Part shown: positions 34,920-48,681 of the stretch, piece after piece
Layout of the letters: each line of letters opens with the position of its first letter
Numbering within the stretch: position 1 is the first letter of the stretch
NCBI RefSeq assembly: GCF_051014445.1
Contig: NW_027488365.1
Location: forward strand, 44,278,001-44,342,000
Direction: 5' to 3'
DNA length: 64,000 bases
Source: Colletes latitarsis
Taxonomy: Eukaryota; Arthropoda; Insecta; Hymenoptera; Colletidae
The notes under the pieces: model-generated
Databases searched by the model: none
The model's input: the letters and a program-made list of their open reading frames with translations, nothing else
What the model was told of the DNA's origin: nothing
Translations under genes and position numbers: made by a program

Positions 34920-37220
34920 GAGGATAACACCGGTTAGGTCTGGGTTAGGTCTGGGTTATGCCCGCGTCTGGCTCATGATATTGCCTTTTTCGCAAACTTG
35001 TTGGCCAGATCTTGGGTTTTTTTCGTGTTTGAATCACGTAGTAATGTGGTAACACACTGAAGCAGTCAATTGAACCTCGTTTCGCTCAGTATTTTAGAGG
35101 ATAACACCGGTTAGGTCTGGCTTAGGTCTGGGTTATACCCGCATCTGTCTCATGATTTTGCCTTCTTCGCATACTTGTTGGCCAGATCCTGGGTTTTTTT
35201 CGTGTTTGAATCACGTAGTAATGTGGCAACACACTGAAGCAGTCAATTAAACCTGGTTTCGATCAATATTTTAGAGGATAACACCGGTTAGGCCTGGGTT
35301 TCGTCTGGGTTATGTCCGCAGCTGGCGCATGATTTTGCTTTCTTCGCATACTTGTTGGCCAGATCCTGGGTTTTTTTCGTGTTTGAATCACGTAGTAATG
35401 TGGTAACACACTGAAGCAGTCAATTAAACCTGGTTTCGATCAATATTTTAGAGGATAACACCGGTTAGGTCTGGGTTAGGTCTGGGTTATGCCCGCGTCT
35501 GGCTCATGATTTTGCCTTTTTCGCAAGCTTGTTGCCCAGATCCAGGGTTTTTTCCGTGTTTGAATCACGTAGTAATGTTGTACCACACTGAGGCAGTCAA
35601 TTAAACCTGGATTCGATCCATATTTCAGAGGATAACACCGGTTAGGTCTGGGATAGGTCCGGGAAATGCACGCATCTGGCTCATGATTTCGCCTTTTTCG
35701 CAAACTTGTTGGCCAGATCCTGGGTTTTTTCCGTGTTTGAATCACGTAGTAATGTGGTAACACACTGAAGCAGTCAATTAAACCTGGTTTCGATCAATAT
35801 TTTAAAGGATAACACCGGTTAGGTCTGGGTTAGGTCTGGGTTATGCCCGCATCTGGCTCATGATTTTGCCTTCTTCGCATACTTGTTGGCCAGATCCTGG
35901 TTTTTTTCCGTGTTTGAATCACGTAGTAATGTGGTAACACACTGAAGCAGTCAATTAAACCTGGTTTCGATCAATATTTTAGAGGATAACACCGGTTAGG
36001 TCTGGGTTAGGTCTGGGATATGCGCGCATCTGGCTTATACTTTCGCCTTTTTCGCAAACTTGTTGGCAAGCTCCTGGGTTTTTTCCGTGTTTGAATCACG
36101 TAGTAATGTGGTAATACACTGAAGCAGTCAATTAAACCTGGTTTCGATCAATATTTTAGAGGATAACACCGGTTAGGTCTGGGTTAGGTCCGGGAAATGC
36201 ACGCATCTGGCTTATGATTTCGCCTTTTTCGCAAACTTGTTGACCAGATCCTGGGTTTTTTCTGTGTTTGAATCACGTAGTAATGTGGTACCACACAGAG
36301 GCAGTCAATTAAACCTGGTTTGGATCAATATTTTAGAGGATAACACCGGTTAGGTCTGGGTTAGGTCTGGGATATGCGCGCATCTGGCTTACACTTTCGC
36401 CATTTTCGCAAACTTGTTGGCCAGATCCTGGGTTTTTTTCGTGTTTGAATCACGTAGTAATGTTGTACCACACTCAGGCAGTCAATTAAACCTGGTTTCG
36501 ATCAATATTTCAGAGGATAACAGCGGTTAGGTCTGGGTTAGGTCCGGGAAATGCACGCATCTGGCTCATGATTTCGCCTTTTTCGCAAACTTGTTGGTCA
36601 GATCCTGGGTTTTTTTCGTGTTTGAATCACGTAGTAATGTGGTAACACAATGAAGCAGTCAATTAAACCTGGTTTCGATCAATATTTTAGAGGATAACAC
36701 CGGTTAGGTCTGGGTTAGGTCTGGGTTATGCCCGCGTCTGGCTCATGATTTTGCCTTTTTCGCAAACTTGTTGGCCAGATCTTGGGTTTTTTTCGTGTTT
36801 GAATCACGTAGTAATGTGGTAACACACTGAAGCAGTCAATTGAACCTCGTTTCGCTCAGTATTTTAGAGGATAACACCGGTTAGGTCTGGCTTAGGTCTG
36901 GGTTATACCCGCATCTGTCTCATGATTTTGCCTTCTTCGCATACTTGTTGGCCAGATCCTGGGTTTTTTTCGTGTTTGAATCACGTAGTAATGTGGCAAC
37001 ACACTGAAGCAGTCAATTAAACCTGGTTTCGATCAATATTTTAGAGGATAACACCGGTTAGGCCTGGGTTTCGTCTGGGTTGTGTCCGCAGCTGGCGCAT
37101 GATTTTGCTTTCTTCGCATACTTGTTGGCCAGATCCTGGGTTCTTTTCGTGTTTGAATCACGTAGTAATGTGGTAACACACTGAAGCAGTCAATTAAACC
37201 TGGTTTCGATCAATATTTTA
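34920..37220 (+). repeat. 13-monomer HOR, 2,301 bp, copy 1
   Basis: AAGCTT at 35,525 and 37,826, and CATCTGTCTCATG near 35,143 and 37,444, lie 2,301 bp apart. The unit reads as a trimer (34,920-35,450, 531 bp), a 7-monomer block (35,451-36,689, 1,239 bp) and the trimer again (36,690-37,220). The trimer carries GCCCGCGTCTGG, CCTCGTTTCGCTCAG and GGCCTGGGTTTCGTCTGGG. Confidence 0.9.
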
Positions 37221-38825
37221 GAGGATAACACCGGGTAGGACTGGGTTAGGTCTGGGTTATGCCCGCGTCTGGCTCATGATTTTGCCTTTTTCGCAAACTT
37301 GTTGGCCAGATCTTGGGTTTTTTTCGTGTTTGAATCACGTAGTAATGTGGTAACACACTGAAGCAGTCAATTGAACCTCGTTTCGCTCAGTATTTTAGAG
37401 GATAACACCGGTTAGGTCTGGCTTAGGTCTGGGTTATACCCGCATCTGTCTCATGATTTTGCCTTCTTCGCATACTTGTTGGCCAGATCCTGGGTTTTTT
37501 TCGTGTTTGAATCACGTAGTAATGTGGCAACACACTGAAGCAGTCAATTAAACCTGGTTTCGATCAATATTTTAGAGGATAACACCGGTTAGGCCTGGGT
37601 TTCGTCTGGGTTATGTCCGCAGCTGGCGCATGATTTTGCTTTCTTCGCATACTTGTTGGCCAGATCCTGGGTTTTTTTCGTGTTTGAATCACGTAGTAAT
37701 GTGGTAACACACTGAAGCAGTCAATTAAACCTGGTTTCGATCAATATTTTAGAGGATAACACCGGTTAGGTCTGGGTTAGGTCTGGGTTATGCCCGCGTC
37801 TGGCTCATGATTTTGCCTTTTTCGCAAGCTTGTTGCCCAGATCCAGGGTTTTTTCCGTGTTTGAATCACGTAGTAATGTTGTACCACACTGAGGCAGTCA
37901 ATTAAACCTGGATTCGATCCATATTTCAGAGGATAACACCGGTTAGGTCTGGGATAGGTCCGGGAAATGCACGCATCTGGCTCATGATTTCGCCTTTTTC
38001 GCAAACTTGTTGGCCAGATCCTGGGTTTTTTCCGTGTTTGAATCACGTAGTAATGTGGTAACACACTGAAGCAGTCAATTAAACCTGGTTTCGATCAATA
38101 TTTTAAAGGATAACACCGGTTAGGTCTGGGTTAGGTCTGGGTTATGCCCGCATCTGGCTCATGATTTTGCCTTCTTCGCATACTTGTTGGCCAGATCCTG
38201 GTTTTTTTCCGTGTTTGAATCACGTAGTAATGTGGTAACACACTGAAGCAGTCAATTAAACCTGGTTTCGATCAATATTTTAGAGGATAACACCGGTTAG
38301 GTCTGGGTTAGGTCTGGGATATGCGCGCATCTGGCTTATACTTTCGCCTTTTTCGCAAACTTGTTGGCAAGCTCCTGGGTTTTTTCCGTGTTTGAATCAC
38401 GTAGTAATGTGGTAATACACTGAAGCAGTCAATTAAACCTGGTTTCGATCAATATTTTAGAGGATAACACCGGTTAGGTCTGGGTTAGGTCCGGGAAATG
38501 CACGCATCTGGCTTATGATTTCGCCTTTTTCGCAAACCTGTTGACCAGATCCTGGGTTTTTTCTGTGTTTGAATCACGTAGTAATGTGGTACCACACAGA
38601 GGCAGTCAATTAAACCTGGTTTGGATCAATATTTTAGAGGATAACACCGGTTAGGTCTGGGTTAGGTCTGGGATATGCGCGCATCTGGCTTACACTTTCG
38701 CCATTTTCGCAAACTTGTTGGCCAGATCCTGGGTTTTTTTCGTGTTTGAATCACGTAGTAATGTTGTACCACACTGAGGCAGTCAATTAAACCTGGTTTC
38801 GATCAATATTTCAGAGGATAACACC
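37221..38825 (+). repeat. 13-monomer HOR, copy 2, truncated
   Basis: This follows copy 1 at 2,301 bp through the trimer (37,221-37,751) and most of the 7-monomer block. The match stops near 38,825: copy 1 continues GATAACAGCGG with GGGTTAGGTCC, but here the sequence is GATAACACCGG with GGCTTAGGTCT. The part from about 37,848 is also the start of superunit R copy A. Confidence 0.88.
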
Positions 38826-41259
38826 GGTTAGGTCTGGCTTAGGTCTGGGTTATACCCGCTTCTGGCTCATGATTTTGCCTTCTTCGCATACTTGTTGGCC
38901 AGATCCTGGTTTTTTTCTGTGTTTGAATCACGTAGTAATGTTGTACCACACTGAGGCAGTCAATTAAACCTGGTTTCGATCAATATTTTAGAGGATAACA
39001 CCGGTTAGGTGTGGGTTAGGTCTGGTATATGCGCGCATCTGGCTTATACTTTCGCCTTTTTCGCAAACTTGTTGGCTAGATCCTGGGTTTCTTCCGTGTT
39101 TGAAACACGTAGTAATGTGGTACCACACTGAGGCAGTCAATTAAACCTGCTTTCGATCAATATTTCACAGGATAACACCGGTTAGGTCTGGGTTAGGTCC
39201 GGGATATGCCCGCATCTGGCTCATGATTTTGCCTTCTTCGCATACTTGTTGGCCAGATCCTAGGTTTTTCTCGAGTTTCAATCACGTAGTAATGTGGTAC
39301 CACACTGAGGTAGTCAATTAAACCTGGTTTCGATCAATATTTCAGAGGATAACACCGGTTAGGTCTGGGTTAGGTCCGGGAAATGCACGCATCTGGCTTA
39401 TGATTTCGCCTTTTTCGCAAACATGTTGACCAGATCCTGGGTTTTTTTCGTGTTTGAATCACGTAGTAATGTAGTAACACACTGAAGCAGTCAATTAAAC
39501 CTGGTTTCTATCAATATTTTAGAGGATAACACCGGTTAGGTCTGGGTTATGTCTGGGTTATGCCCGCACCTGGCTCATGATTTTGCCTTCTTCGCATACT
39601 TGTTGGCCAGATCCTGGGTTTTTTCCGTGTTTGAATCACGTAGTAATGTTGTACCACACTGAGGCAGTCAATTAAACCTGGTTTCGATCAATATTTTAGA
39701 GGATAACACCGGTTAGGTGTGGGTTAGGTCTGGTATATGCGCCCATCTGGCTTATACTTTCGCCTTTTTCGCAAACTTGTTGGCTAGATCCTGGGTTTCT
39801 TCCGTGTTTGAAACACGTAGTAATGTGGTACCACACTGAGGCAGTCAATTAAACCTGGTTTCGATCCATATTTCAGAGGATAACACCGGTTAGGTCTGGG
39901 ATAGGTCCGGGAAATGCACGCATCTGGCTCATGGTTTCGCCTTTTTCGCAAACTTGTTGGCCAGATCCTGGGTTTTTTCCGTGTTTGAATCACGTAGTAA
40001 TGTGGTAATACACTGAAGCAGTCAATTAAAACTGGTTTCGATCAATATTTTAGAGGATAACACCGGTTAGGTCTGGGTTATGCCCGCATCTGGCTCATGA
40101 TTTTGCCTTCCTCGCATACTTGTTGGCCAGATCCTGGTTTTTTTCCGTGTTTGAATCACGTAGTAATGTGGTAACACACTGAAGCAGTCAATTAGACCTG
40201 GTTTCGATCAATATTTTAGAGGATAACACCGGTTAGGTCTGCGTTAGGTCTGGGATATACGCGCATCTGGCTTATACTTTCGCCTTTTTCGCAAACTTGT
40301 TGGCAAGCTCCTGGGTTTTTTCCGTGTTTGAATCACGTAGTAATGTGGTAATACACTGAGGCAGTCAATTAAACCTGGTTTCGATCAATATTTTAGAGGA
40401 TAACACCGGTTAGGTCTGGGTTATGCCCGCGTCTGGCTCATGATTTTGCCTTTTTCGCAAACTTGTTGGCCAGATCTTGGGTTTTTTTCGTGTTTGAATC
40501 ACGTAGTAATGTGGTAACACACTGAAGCAGTCAATTAAACCTGGTTTCGATCAATATTTTAGAGGATAACACCGGTTAGGTCTGGGTTATGCCCGCGTCT
40601 GGCTCATGATTTTGCCTTTTTCGCAAACTTGTTGGCCAGATCTTGGATTTTTTTTTGTGTTTGAATCACGTAGTAATGTGGTAACACACTGAAGCAGTCA
40701 ATTAAACCTCGTTTCGCTCAGTATTTTAGAGGATAACACCGGTTAGGTCTGGCTTAGGTCTGGGTTATACCCGCATCTGGCTCATGATTTTGCCTTCTTC
40801 GCATACTTGTTGGCTAGATCCTGGGTTTCTTCCGTGTTTGAAACACGTAGTAATGTGGTACCACACTGAGGCAGTCAATTAAACCTGCTTTCGATCAATA
40901 TTTCACAGGATAACACCGGTTAGGTCTGGGTTAGGTCCGGGATATGCCCGCATCTGGCTCATGATTTTGCCTTCTTCGCATACTTGTTGGCCAGATCCTA
41001 GGTTTTTCTCGAGTTTCAATCACGTAGTAATGTGGTACCACACTGAGGTAGTCAATTAAACCTGGTTTCGATCAATATTTCAGAGGATAACACCGGTTAG
41101 GTCTGCGTTAGGTCCGGGAAATGCACGCATCTGGCTTATGATTTCGCCTTTTTCGCAAACATGTTGACCAGATCCTGGGTTTTTTCCGTGTTTGAATCAC
41201 GTAGTAATGTGGTACCACACTGAGGCAGTCAATTAAACCTGGTTTCGATCAATATTTTA

Positions 41260-44091
41260 GACGATAACACCGGTTAGGTCTGGGTTAGGTCTGGGATATG
41301 CGCGCGTCTGGCTTACAATTTCGCCATTTTCGCAAACTTGTTAGCCAGATCCTGGGTTTTTTCCGTGTTTGAATCACGTAGTAATGTTGTACCACACTGA
41401 GGCAGTCAATTAAACCTGGTTTCGATCAATATTTCAGAGAATAACACCGGTTAGGTCTGGGTTAGGTCCGGGAAATGCACGCATCTGGCTCATGATTTCG
41501 CCTTCTTCGCATACTTGTTGGCCAGATCCTGGGTTTTTTTCGTGTTTGAATCACGTAGTAATGTAGTAACACACTGAAGCAGTCAATTAAACCTGGTTTC
41601 GAACAATATTTTAGAGGATAACACCGGTTAGGTCTGGGTTAGGTCTGGGTTATGCCCGCATCTGGCTCATGATTTTGCCTTCTTCGCATACTTGTTGGCC
41701 AGATCCTGGGTTTTTTTCGTGTTTGAATCACGTAGTAATGTGGTAACACACTGAAGCAGTCAATTAAACCTGGTTTCGATCAATATTTTAGAGGATAACA
41801 CCGGTTAGGTCTGGGTTAGGTCTGGGATATGCGCGCATCTGGCTTACACTTTCGCCATTTTCGCAAACTTGTTGGCCAGATCCAGGGTTTTTTTCGTGTT
41901 TGAATCACGTAGTAATGTGGTAATACACTGAAGCAGTCAATTAAACCTGGTTTCGATCAATATTTTAGAGGATAACACCTGTTAGGTCTGGGTTAGGTCC
42001 GGGAAATGCACGCATCTGGCTTATGATTTCGCCTTTTTCGCAAACTTGTTGGCCAGATCCTGGGTTTTTTCGGTGTTTGAATCACGTAGTAATGTGGTAC
42101 CACACAGAGGCAGTCAATTAAACCTGGTTTGGATCAATATTTTAGAGGATAACACCGGTTAGGGCTGGGTTAGGTCTGGGATATGCGCGCATCTGGCTTA
42201 CACTTTCGCCATTTTCGCAAACTTGTTGGCCAGATCCAGGGTTTTTTTCGTGTTTGAATCACGTAGTAATGTTGTACCACACTGAGGCAGTCAATTAAAC
42301 CTGGTTTCGATCAATATTTCAGAGGATAACAGCGGTTAGGTCTGGGTTAGGTCCGGGAAATGCACGCATCTGGCTCATGATTTCGCCTTTTTCGCAAACT
42401 TGTTGGTCAGATCCTGGGTTTTTTCCGTGTTTGAATCACGTAGTAATGTGGTAATTCACTGAAGCAGTCAATTAAACCTGGTTTCGATCAATATTTTAGA
42501 GGATAACACCGGTTAGGTCTGGGTTAGGTTTGGGTTATGCCCGCATCTGGCTCATGATTTTGCCTTCTTCGCATACTTGTTGGCCAGATCCTGGGTTTTT
42601 TTCGTGTTTGAATCACGTAGTAATGTGGTAACACACTGAAGCAGTCAATTAAACCTGGTCTCGATCAATATTTTAGAGGATAACACCGGTTGGGTCTGGG
42701 TTAGGTCTGGGTTATGCCCGCATCTGGCTCATGATTTTGCCTTCTTCGCATACTTGTTGGCCAGATCCTGGGTTTTTTTCGTGTTTGAATCACGTAGTAA
42801 TGTGGTAACACACTGAAGCAGTCAATTAAACCTGGTTTCGATCAATATTTTAGAGGATAACACCGGTTAGGCCTGGGTTTCGTCTGGGTTATGTCCGCAG
42901 CTGGCTCATGATTTTGCCTTCTTCGCATACTTGTTGGCCAGATCCTGGGTTTTTTTCGTGTTTGAATCACGTAGTAATGTGGTAACACACTGAAGCAGTC
43001 AATTAAACCTGGTTTCGATCAATATTTTAGAGGATAACACCGGTTAGGTCTGGGTTAGGTCTGGGTTATGCCCGCGTCTGGCTGATGATTTTGCCTTTTT
43101 CGCAAACTTGTTGGCCAGATCTTGGGTTTTTTTCGTGTTTGAATCACGTAGTAATGTGGTAACACTCTGAAGCAGTCAATTAAACCTCGTTTCGCTCAGT
43201 ATTTTAGAGGATAACACCGGTTAGGTCTGGCTTAGGTCTGGGATATGCGCGCATCTGGCTTACACTTTCGCCATTTTCGCAAGCTTGTTGCCCAGATCCG
43301 GGGTTTTTTCCGTGTTTGAATCACGTAGTAATGTTGTACCACACTGAGGCAGTCAAATAAACCTGGTTTCGATCCATATTTCAGAGGATAACACCGGTTA
43401 GGTCTGGGTTAGGTCCGGTAAATGCACGCATCTGGCTCATGATTTCGCCTTTTTCGCAAACTTGTTGGCCAGATCCTTGGTTTTTTCCGTGTTTGAATCA
43501 CGTAGTAATGTGGTAATACACTGAAGCAGTCAATTAGACCTGGTTTCGATCAATATTTTAGAGGATAACACCGGTTAGGTCTGGCTTAGGTCTGGGTTAT
43601 ACCCGCATCTGGCTCATGATTTTGCCGTCTTCGCATACTTGTTGGCTAGATCCTGGGTTTCTTCCGTGTTTGAAACACGTAGTAATGTGGTACCACACTG
43701 AGGCAGTCAATTAAACCTGCTTTCGATCAATATTTCACAGGATAACACCGGTTAGGTCTGGGTTAGGTCCGGGATATGCCCGCATCTGGCTCATGATTTT
43801 GCCTTCTTCGCATACTTGTTGGCCAGATCCTAGGTTTTTCTCGAGTTTCAATCACGTAGTAATGTGGTACCACACTGAGGCAGTCAATTAAACCTGGTTT
43901 CGATCAATATTTCAGAGGATAACACCGGTTAGGTCTGGGTTAGGTCCGGGAAATGCACGCATCTGGCTTATGATTTCGCCTTTTTCGCAAACATGTTGAC
44001 CAGATCCTGGGTTTTTTCCGTGTTTGAATCACGTAGTAATGTGGTACCACACTGAGGCAGTCAATTAAACCTGGTTTCGATCAATATTTTA
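41260..44091 (+). repeat. 19-monomer HOR, copy 1, short by three monomers (2,832 bp)
   Basis: The unit is measured between successive TTTTAGACGATAACACC markers (41,260 and 44,092). Compared with the 3,362-bp copy at 52,358-55,719 it is 530 bp, or three monomers, short. One is lost near 41,760 and two near 43,220, where GGCTTAGGTCTGGG runs straight into GATATGCGCGC. Confidence 0.85.
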
Positions 44092-46670
44092 GACGATAAC
44101 ACCGGTTAGGTCTGGGTTAGGTCTGGGATATGCGCGCGTCTGGCTTACAATTTCGCCATTTTCGCAAACTTGTTAGCCAGATCCTGGGTTTTTTCCGTGT
44201 TTGAATCACGTAGTAATGTTGTACCACACTGAGGCAGTCAATTAAACCTGGTTTCGATCAATATTTCAGAGAATAACACTGGTTAGGTCTGGGTTAGGTC
44301 CGGGAAATGCACGCATCTGGCTCATGATTTCGCCTTCTTCGCATACTTGTTGGCCAGATCCTGGGTTTTTTTCGTGTTTGAATCACGTAGTAATGTAGTA
44401 ACACACTGAAGCAGTCAATTGAACCTGGTTTCGAACAATATTTTAGAGGATAACACCGGTTAGGTCTGGGTTAGGTCTGGGTTATGCCCGCATCTGGCTC
44501 ATGATTTTGCCTTCTTCGCATACTTGTTGGCCAGATCCTGGGTTTTTTTCGTGTTTGAATCACGTAGTAATGTGGTAACACACTGAAGCAGTCAATTGAA
44601 CCTGGTTTCGATCAATATTTTAGAGGACAACACCGGTTAGGTCTGGGTTATGTCTGGGTTATGCCCGCATCTGGCTCATGATTTTGCCTTCTTCGCATAC
44701 TTGTTGGCCAGATCCTGGGTTTTTTTCGTGTTTGAATCACGTAGTAATGTGGTAACACACTGAAGCAGTCAATTAAACCTGGTTTCGATCAATATTTTAG
44801 AGGATGACACCGGTTAGGTCTGGGTTAGGTCTGGGGTATGCGCGCATCTGGCTTACACTTTCGCCATTTTCGCAAACTTGTTGGCCAGATCCAGGGTTTT
44901 TTTCGTGTTTGAATCACGTAGTAATGTGGTAATACACTGAAGCAGTCAATTAAACCTGGTTTCGATCAATATTTTAGAGGATAACACCTGTTAGGTCTGG
45001 GTTAGGTCCGGGAAATGCACGCATCTGGCTTATGATTTCGCCTTTTTCGCAAACTTGTTGACCAGATCCTGGGTTTTTTCGGTGTTTGAATCACGTAGTA
45101 ATGTGGTACCACACAGAGGCAGTCAATTAAACCTGGTTTGGATCAATATTTTAGAGGATAACACCGGTTAGGTCTGGGTTAGGTCTGGGATATGCGCGCA
45201 TCTGGCTTACACTTTCGCCATTTTCGCAAACTTGTTGGCCAGATCCAGGGTTTTTTTCGTGTTTGAATCACGTAGTAATGTTGTACCACACTGAGGCAGT
45301 CAATTAAACCTGGTTTCGATCAATATTTCAGAGGATAACAGCGGTTAGGTCTGGGTTAGGTCCGGGAAATGCACGCATCTGGCTCATGATTTCGCCTTTT
45401 TCGCAAACTTGTTGGTCAGATCCTGGGTTTTTTCCGTGTTTGAATCACGTAGTAATGTGGTAATTCACTGAAGCAGTCAATTAAACCTGGTTTCGATCAA
45501 TATTTTAGAGGATAACACCGGTTAGGTATGGGTTAGGTTTGGGTTATGCCCGCATCTGGCTCATGATTTTGCCTTCTTCGCATACTTGTTGGCCAGATCC
45601 TGGGTTTTTTTCGTGTTTGAATCACGTAGTAATGTGGTAACACACTGAAGCAGTCAATTAAACCTGGTCTCGATCAATATTTTAGAGGATAACACCGGTT
45701 GGGTCTGGGTTAGGTCTGGGTTATGCCCGCATCTGGCTCATGATTTTGCCTTCTTCGCATACTTGTTGGCCAGATCCTGGGTTTTTTTCGTGTTTGAATC
45801 ACGTAGTAATGTGGTAACACACTGAAGCAGTCAATTAAACCTGGTTTCGATCAATATTTTAGAGGATAACACCGGTTAGGCCTGGGTTTCGTCTGGGTTA
45901 TGTCCGCAGCTGGCTCATGATTTTGCCTTCTTCGCATACTTGTTGGCCAGATCCTGGGTTTTTTTCGTGTTTGAATCACGTAGTAATGTGGTAACACACT
46001 GAAGCAGTCAATTAAACCTGGTTTCGATCAATATTTTAGAGGATAACACCGGTTAGGTCTGGGTTAGGTCTGGGTTATGCCCGCGTCTGGCTCATGATTT
46101 TGCCTTTTTCGCAAACTTGTTGGCCAGATCTTGGGTTTTTTTCGTGTTTGAATCACGTAGTAATGTGGTAACACTCTGAAGCAGTCAATTAAACCTCGTT
46201 TCGCTCAGTATTTTAGAGGATAACACCGGTTAGGTCTGGCTTAGGTCTGGGTTATACCCGCATCTGGCTCATGATTTTGCCTTCTTCGCATACTTGTTGG
46301 CCAGATCCTGGGTTTTTTTCGTGTTTGAATCACGTAGTAATGTGGTAACACACTGAAGCAGTCAATTGAACCTGGTTTCGATCAATATTTTAGAGGATAA
46401 CACCGGTTAGGTCTGGGTTATGTCTGGGTTATGCCCGCATCTGGCTCATGATTTTGCCTTCTTCGCATACTTGTTGGCCAGATCCTGGGTTTTTTTCGTG
46501 TTTGAATCACGTAGTAATGTGGTAACACACTGAAGCAGTCAATTAAACCTGGTTTCGATCAATATTTTAGAGGATAACACCGGTTAGGTCGGGGTTAGGT
46601 CTGGGATATGCGCGCATCTGGCTTACACTTTCGCCATTTTCGCAAGCTTGTTGCCCAGATCCTGGGTTTT
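44092..46670 (+). repeat. 19-monomer HOR, copy 2, partial
   Basis: This begins at the GACGATAACACC marker and aligns at 11,628 bp with 55,720-58,298. AAGCTT at 43,281 and 46,644 gives the full 3,363-bp period. After 46,670 the copy jumps by four monomers relative to its partner, continuing with GTGTTAAATCACG and GAAGCTGTC. Confidence 0.85.
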
Positions 46671-48161
46671 TTTCGTGTTAAATCACGTAGTAATGTGGTA
46701 ACACACTGAAGCTGTCAATTAAACCTGGTTTCGATCAATATTTCAGAGGATAACAGCGGTTAGGTCTGGGTTAGGTCCGGGAAATGCACGCATCTGGCTC
46801 ATGATTTCGCCTTTTTCGCAAACTTGTTGGTCAGATCCTGGGTTATTTCCGTGTTTGAATCACGTAGTAATGTGGTAATTCACTGAAGCAGTCAATTAAA
46901 CCTGGTTTCGATCAATATTTTAGAGGATAACACCGGTTAGGTCTGGGTTAGGTTTGGGTTATGCCCGCATCTGGCTCATGATTTTGCCTTCTTCGCATAC
47001 TTGTTGGCCAGATCCTGGGTTTTTTTCGTGTTTGAATCACGTAGTAATGTGGTAACACACTGAAGCAGTCAATTAAACCTGGTCTCGATCAATATTTTAG
47101 AGGATAACACCGGTTGGGTCTGGGTTAGGTCTGGGTTATGCCCGCATCTGGCTCATGATTTTGCATTCTTCGCATACTTGTTGGCCAGATCCTGGGTTTT
47201 TTTCGTGTTTGAATCACGTAGTAATGTGGTAACACACTGAAGCAGTCAATTAAACATGGTTTCGATCAATATTTTAGAGGATAACACCGGTTAGGCCTGG
47301 GTTTCGTCTGGGTTATGTCCGCAGCTGGCTCATGATTTTGCCTTCCTCGCATACTTGTTGGCCAGATCCTGGGTTTTTTTCGTGTTTGAATCACGTAGTA
47401 ATGTGGTAACACACTGAAGCAGTCAATTAAACCTGGTTTCGATCAATATTTTAGAGGATAACACCGGTTAGGTCTGGGTTAGGTCTGGGTTATGCCCGCG
47501 TCAGGCTTATACTTTCGCCTTTTTCGCAAACTTGTTGGCCAGATCCTGGGTTTTTTCCGTGTTTGAATCACGTAGTAATGTGGTAATACACTGAAGCAGT
47601 CAATTAAACCTGGTTTGGATCAATATTTTAGAGGATAACACCGGTTAGGTCTGGGTTAGGTCTGGGATATGCGCGCATCTGGCTTACACTTTCGCCATTT
47701 TCGCAAACTTGTTGGCCAGATCCTGGGTTTTTTTCGTGTTAAATCACGTAGTAATGTGGTAACACACTGAAGCTGTCAATTAAACCTGGTTTCGATCAAT
47801 ATTTTAGAGGATAACACCGGTTAGGTCTGGGTTAGGTCCGGGATATGCCCGAATCTGGCTCATGATTTTGCCTTCTTCGCATACTTGTTGGCCAGATCCT
47901 GGGTTTTTTTCGTGTTTGAATCACGTAGTAATGTGGTAACACACTGAAGCAGTCAATTAAACCTCGTTTCGATCAATATTTTAAAGGATAACACCGGTTA
48001 GGTCTGGGTTTCGTTTGGGTTATGCCCGCATCTGGCTCATGATTTTGCCTGCTTCGCAATACTTGTTGGCCAGATCCTGGGTTTTTTTCGTGTTTGAATC
48101 ACGTAGTAATGTGGTAATACACTGAAGCAGTCAATTAAACCTGGTTTCGATCTATATTTTA

Positions 48162-48338
48162 GAGGATAGCACTGGTTAGGTCTGGGTTAGGTCTGGGTTA
48201 TGCCCGCATCTGGCTTATACTTTCGCCTTATTCGCAAACTTGTTGGCTAGATCCCGGGTTTTTTTCGGGTTTGAATCACGTGGTAATGTGGTACGACACA
48301 GAAACAATCCATGAAACCTGGATTCGGACAGTATGTTA
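48162..48338 (+). repeat. Left-half-type monomer inside the right half
   Basis: CTTATACTTTCGCC, TTGGCTAGATCC, TTTCGGGTTTGAATCACG, TGGTAATGTGG and GTACGACACAGAAACAA, then GGATTCGGACAG, match the monomer at 25,603-25,779 in order. The GACACAGAAACAA block otherwise appears only near 17,261, 24,494 and 25,733. Private differences (CCCGGG, CATGAAACC, GTATGTTAG) indicate an older split. Confidence 0.85.
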
Positions 48339-48504
48339 GAGGATAACACCGGTTAGGTCTGGGATATGCGCGCATCTGGCTAATACTTTCGCCTTTTTCG
48401 CAAACTTGTTGGCCAGATCATGGGTTTTTTTCGTGTTTGAATCACGTAGTAATGTGGTAACACACTGAAGCAGTCAATTAAACCTGGTTTTGATCAATAT
48501 TTTA

Positions 48505-48681
48505 GCGGATAACACCGGTTAGGTCTGGGTTAGCTCTGGGATATGCTGGCATCTGGCATATACTTTCGCATTTTACGCAAACTTGTTGGCTAGATCCTGG
48601 GTTTTTTTCGTGATTGAATCACGTAGTAATGTGGTAACACACTGAAGCAGTCAATCAAACCTGGTTTCGAACAATATTTCA
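48505..48681 (+). repeat. Most divergent monomer noticed in the window
   Basis: It carries GCGGATAACACC, TTAGCTCTGGG, GATATGCTGGCATCTGGC, ATATACTTTCGCATTTTACG and CGTGATTGAATC within one 177-bp unit. I saw no second copy of this combination. A single divergent unit in a homogenised array is usually one that escaped recent amplification. Confidence 0.75.

Larger units (their letters stand above)
37848..47555 (+). repeat. Superunit R, copy A (about 9.7 kb)
   Basis: Markers here recur in copy B with stepwise offsets of about 11,107 (37.9-38.8 kb), 11,274 (CTCGAG 39,270/50,544), 11,097 (CTCGAG 41,008/52,105), 11,628 (CTCGAG 43,840/55,468; AAGCTT 43,281/54,909 and 46,644/58,272) and 12,338 (GGGTTATTTCC near 46,840/59,178). 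The later steps of 177, 531 and 710 bp equal about 1, 3 and 4 monomers. The superunit contains two copies of the 3,363-bp HOR, one shortened internally. It ends near 47,555, after the GCGTCAGGCTTATAC monomer. Confidence 0.9.
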
